Part shown: positions 40,407-41,874 of the stretch, piece after piece
Numbering within the stretch: the first letter of the stretch is position 1
Layout: each line of letters begins with the position of its first letter
Assembly: GCA_035309005.1 (NCBI GenBank)
Contig: DATGFP010000067.1
Coordinates: 1 to 41,874 of the forward strand
Reading direction: 5' to 3'
Length of the DNA: 41,874 nucleotides
Origin: DATARH01 sp035309005
Lineage (GTDB): Bacteria; Pseudomonadota; Alphaproteobacteria; ATCC43930; CGMCC-115725
The notes under the pieces: generated by a model
Database searches by the model: none
Seen by the model: the letters and a program-made list of their open reading frames with translations, nothing else
What the model was told of the DNA's origin: nothing
Translations under genes and position numbers: made by a program

Positions 40407-41669
40407 ATGCTGTCGTCGGCCCGCCTGCAGCAGCGCCTGGCGCGGCGCACGATCGCCCTCGTGCTGGCCGGCGGCCGCGGCAGCCGACTGAAGCAGCTGA
40501 CCGACCGGCGCGCCAAGCCGGCGGTGTTTTTCGGCGGCAAGTTCCGCATCATCGATTTCGCGCTGTCGAACTGCCTCAATTCCAACATCCGCCGCATCGC
40601 CGTCCTGACCCAATACAAGGCGCACAGCCTGCTGCGCCATCTGCAGATGGGCTGGTCGTTTCTGCGCCCCGAGCTCAACGAGTTCCTCGACCTGATCCCG
40701 GCGCAGCAGCGGCTCGACGAGGTCAGCTGGTATCAGGGCACCGCCGACGCGGTCTACCAGAATTTCGACATCCTGAAGGCAGCCCGCCCCGAGTTCTTCA
40801 TCGTTTTGGCCGGCGACCACATCTACAAGATGGATTACTCCAACATGCTGGTCGAAATGCGCACCCGCGGCGCCGCGTGCATCGTCGGCTGCATCGAGGT
40901 GCCGCTGGCGCAGGCCTCCGATTTCGGCGTCATGGCGGTCGACGAAGCGATGCGCATCGTCGAGTTCCAGGAAAAACCGAGCGTCCCCGCCGCGATGCCC
41001 GGCAAGCCCGACCGGGCGCTCGCCAGCATGGGGATCTACGCCTTCGCCGCCGATTTTCTCTACGCGGAATTGGAGCGCGACCACGACGATCCGGGGTCGA
41101 GCCACGATTTCGGCAAGGACGTGATCCCGCAGCTGGTCGCCCGCGGGCTCGCGGTCGCGCACCGTTTCGAGGAGAGCTGCGTCACGACGACCCCGGAGGC
41201 CGAGCCCTACTGGCGCGACGTCGGCACGATCGACGCCTATTGGGCGGCCAATCTCGATTTGGTGATGCCGGTGCCGCAGCTCGACATCTACGACCGCAAC
41301 TGGCCGATCTGGACCTACCAGCAGCAATTGCCGCCGGCCAAGTTCGTGTTCGACGACGCGGACCGCCGCGGCATGGCGGTCGATTCGATGGTCTCGGGCG
41401 GCTGCATCGTCTCGGGCGCGCACATCACCCGCTCGCTGCTGTTTTCGAGCGTGCGGGTCAATTCCTACGCGCGCACCCGCGAGGCGGTGCTGCTCCCCGA
41501 GGTCGAGGTCGGGCGCCACGCGCGCCTCAGCAAGGTCGTCGTCGACCGCGGCGTGCGCATCCCCGAGGGGCTCGTCGTCGGCGAGGACCCGGCGCTCGAC
41601 GCCCAGCGCTTCCACCGCAGCGACGGCGGCGTCGTGCTGATCAGCGCGGACATGCTGGCGGCGCTCTGA
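40407..41669 (+). CDS. glgC: Glucose-1-phosphate adenylyltransferase GlgC
   Basis: A 420-residue ADP-glucose pyrophosphorylase, which makes ADP-glucose from ATP and glucose-1-phosphate for glycogen. The nucleotide loop ALVLAGGRGSRLKQLTDRR (17-35), AKPAVFFGGKFRIIDFALSN, QYKAHSLLRHLQMGW, the GTADAVYQN block and EFQEKPS with SMGIYAF (glucose-1-phosphate site) are all present. The C-terminal left-handed beta-helix begins about residue 300. GAGGAG precedes the ATG at 40407. It lies 63 bases after hslU on the same strand. No glgA, glgB or glgP is in the window, so it may be expressed alone or with hslVU. Confidence 0.96.
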   Translation: MLSSARLQQRLARRTIALVLAGGRGSRLKQLTDRRAKPAVFFGGKFRIIDFALSNCLNSNIRRIAVLTQYKAHSLLRHLQMGWSFLRPELNEFLDLIPAQQRLDEVSWYQGTADAVYQNFDILKAARPEFFIVLAGDHIYKMDYSNMLVEMRTRGAACIVGCIEVPLAQASDFGVMAVDEAMRIVEFQEKPSVPAAMPGKPDRALASMGIYAFAADFLYAELERDHDDPGSSHDFGKDVIPQLVARGLAVAHRFEESCVTTTPEAEPYWRDVGTIDAYWAANLDLVMPVPQLDIYDRNWPIWTYQQQLPPAKFVFDDADRRGMAVDSMVSGGCIVSGAHITRSLLFSSVRVNSYARTREAVLLPEVEVGRHARLSKVVVDRGVRIPEGLVVGEDPALDAQRFHRSDGGVVLISADMLAAL

Positions 41670-41729
41670 GGCGAGCCCAGCGATGTTCGCGGCGGGCGCT
41701 TGCCGACGCATAAAGGCCGCGCTGTCCTC

Positions 41730-41874
41730 CTAAACCTTCAGTTCGCGCAGCTGCTTCACGTCGGCGCGGCCGGCCGAGAGGATATAGCCGACATCGGAGC
41801 CGCCGGTCAGATAGCGCATGCCGAGCCCGATCAGCCAGCTCTGGAATTCGAAATCCTGGCGCACCCCGCCGACG
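41730..41874 (-). CDS. Probable HpcH/HpaI-type aldolase, C-terminal end (partial)
   Basis: About 48 C-terminal residues run off the window edge; the gene reads leftwards and ends in TAG at 41730-41732. GVRQDFEFQSWLIGLGMRYL then TGGSDVGYILSAGRADVKQL resembles the final strand and helix of HpcH/HpaI aldolases (2-keto-3-deoxy sugar acid or 4-hydroxy-2-oxo acid aldolases), where a glycine-bounded helix leads to the GSD motif. The fragment is short, so the family call is tentative. It converges on glgC with 60 bases between the stops. Confidence 0.55.
   Translation of the reverse strand, partial: VGGVRQDFEFQSWLIGLGMRYLTGGSDVGYILSAGRADVKQLRELKV

Noticed and set aside
38925..41711. A 928-codon minus-strand open frame antisense to hslU and glgC
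   Set aside because: It mirrors two certain genes; the sequence is Arg/Ala/Asp/Val/His-rich without domain motifs. Long antisense frames are expected in GC-extreme DNA with GC-rich third positions.
1..41874. CRISPR array, prophage, integrase or insertion sequence
   Set aside because: No regularly spaced direct repeats, phage structural genes, recombinase or transposase motifs were seen; the repeats present are single palindromes between genes.

Overview
The window is very GC-rich, densely packed bacterial chromosome, most likely from a soil- or water-dwelling alphaproteobacterium (Hyphomicrobiales or Rhodospirillales; I cannot go lower). This rests on protein character (an HslV with a short propeptide ending in WHGTT next to HslU, a DUF6197 protein, a DUF2272 lipoprotein), strong GC-ending codon bias, and several families of short palindromic intergenic repeats of the kind common in Bradyrhizobium-like genomes. 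I see no rRNA, tRNA, CRISPR array, insertion sequence or prophage.

Layout. 1-3.3 kb: the end of an NtaA-type flavin monooxygenase, two glutathione S-transferases of different classes and a class III CoA-transferase. 3.3-6.9 kb: one 1180-residue flavin/iron-sulfur enzyme that fuses GltD/NfnB-like and PyrK/NfnA-like modules. 7-12.2 kb: an NCS1 nucleobase/hydantoin-type permease, a small membrane protein, a carbamoylase/allantoate-amidohydrolase-type zinc enzyme, an NADPH-dependent FMN reductase and an SDR dehydrogenase. 12.2-14.8 kb: a cyclic-nucleotide-binding protein and a DsbD/ScsB-type thiol-disulfide reductase. 15-18.9 kb: a polyphosphate-glucokinase-like ROK kinase in one frame with an amidohydrolase, a DUF2272 lipoprotein, a tyrosine phosphatase and two small unknown proteins. 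19-24.5 kb: a cytosine-deaminase-type amidohydrolase, a secreted NTF2-like protein, a D-aminoacylase-type amidohydrolase, a DUF6197 protein and a tartrate/D-malate dehydrogenase-type enzyme. 24.5-30.2 kb: a three-gene RND efflux operon. 30.3-32.8 kb: an ACS-type MFS transporter and an HSL-type esterase. 33.1-35 kb: a compact two-gene type II restriction-modification system with less biased codon use. 35.1-38.2 kb: an ACMSD-like amidohydrolase, a Rieske ferredoxin and an AAHS-type MFS transporter. 38.3-41.7 kb: hslV, hslU and glgC, then the end of a probable HpcH/HpaI aldolase.

How the genes fit together. Much of the window is a catabolic gene collection. Four amidohydrolase-superfamily modules, a zinc carbamoylase, an esterase, a CoA-transferase and a hydroxyacid dehydrogenase lie beside permeases for nucleobase-like compounds and organic or aromatic acids. 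This suggests use of cyclic amides, ureides, N-acyl amino acids and aromatic breakdown products. Genes are mostly single or in short groups with alternating strands. Only the RND operon, the restriction-modification pair and hslVU are clear multi-gene units.

The features most worth a second look are the kinase-amidohydrolase fusion, the NfnB-NfnA-like single-chain enzyme, the restriction-modification pair with an endonuclease I do not recognise, and repeats that have moved into translation-initiation regions: one supplies the start codon of the Rieske gene as read, and another supplies the Shine-Dalgarno sequence of hslU.
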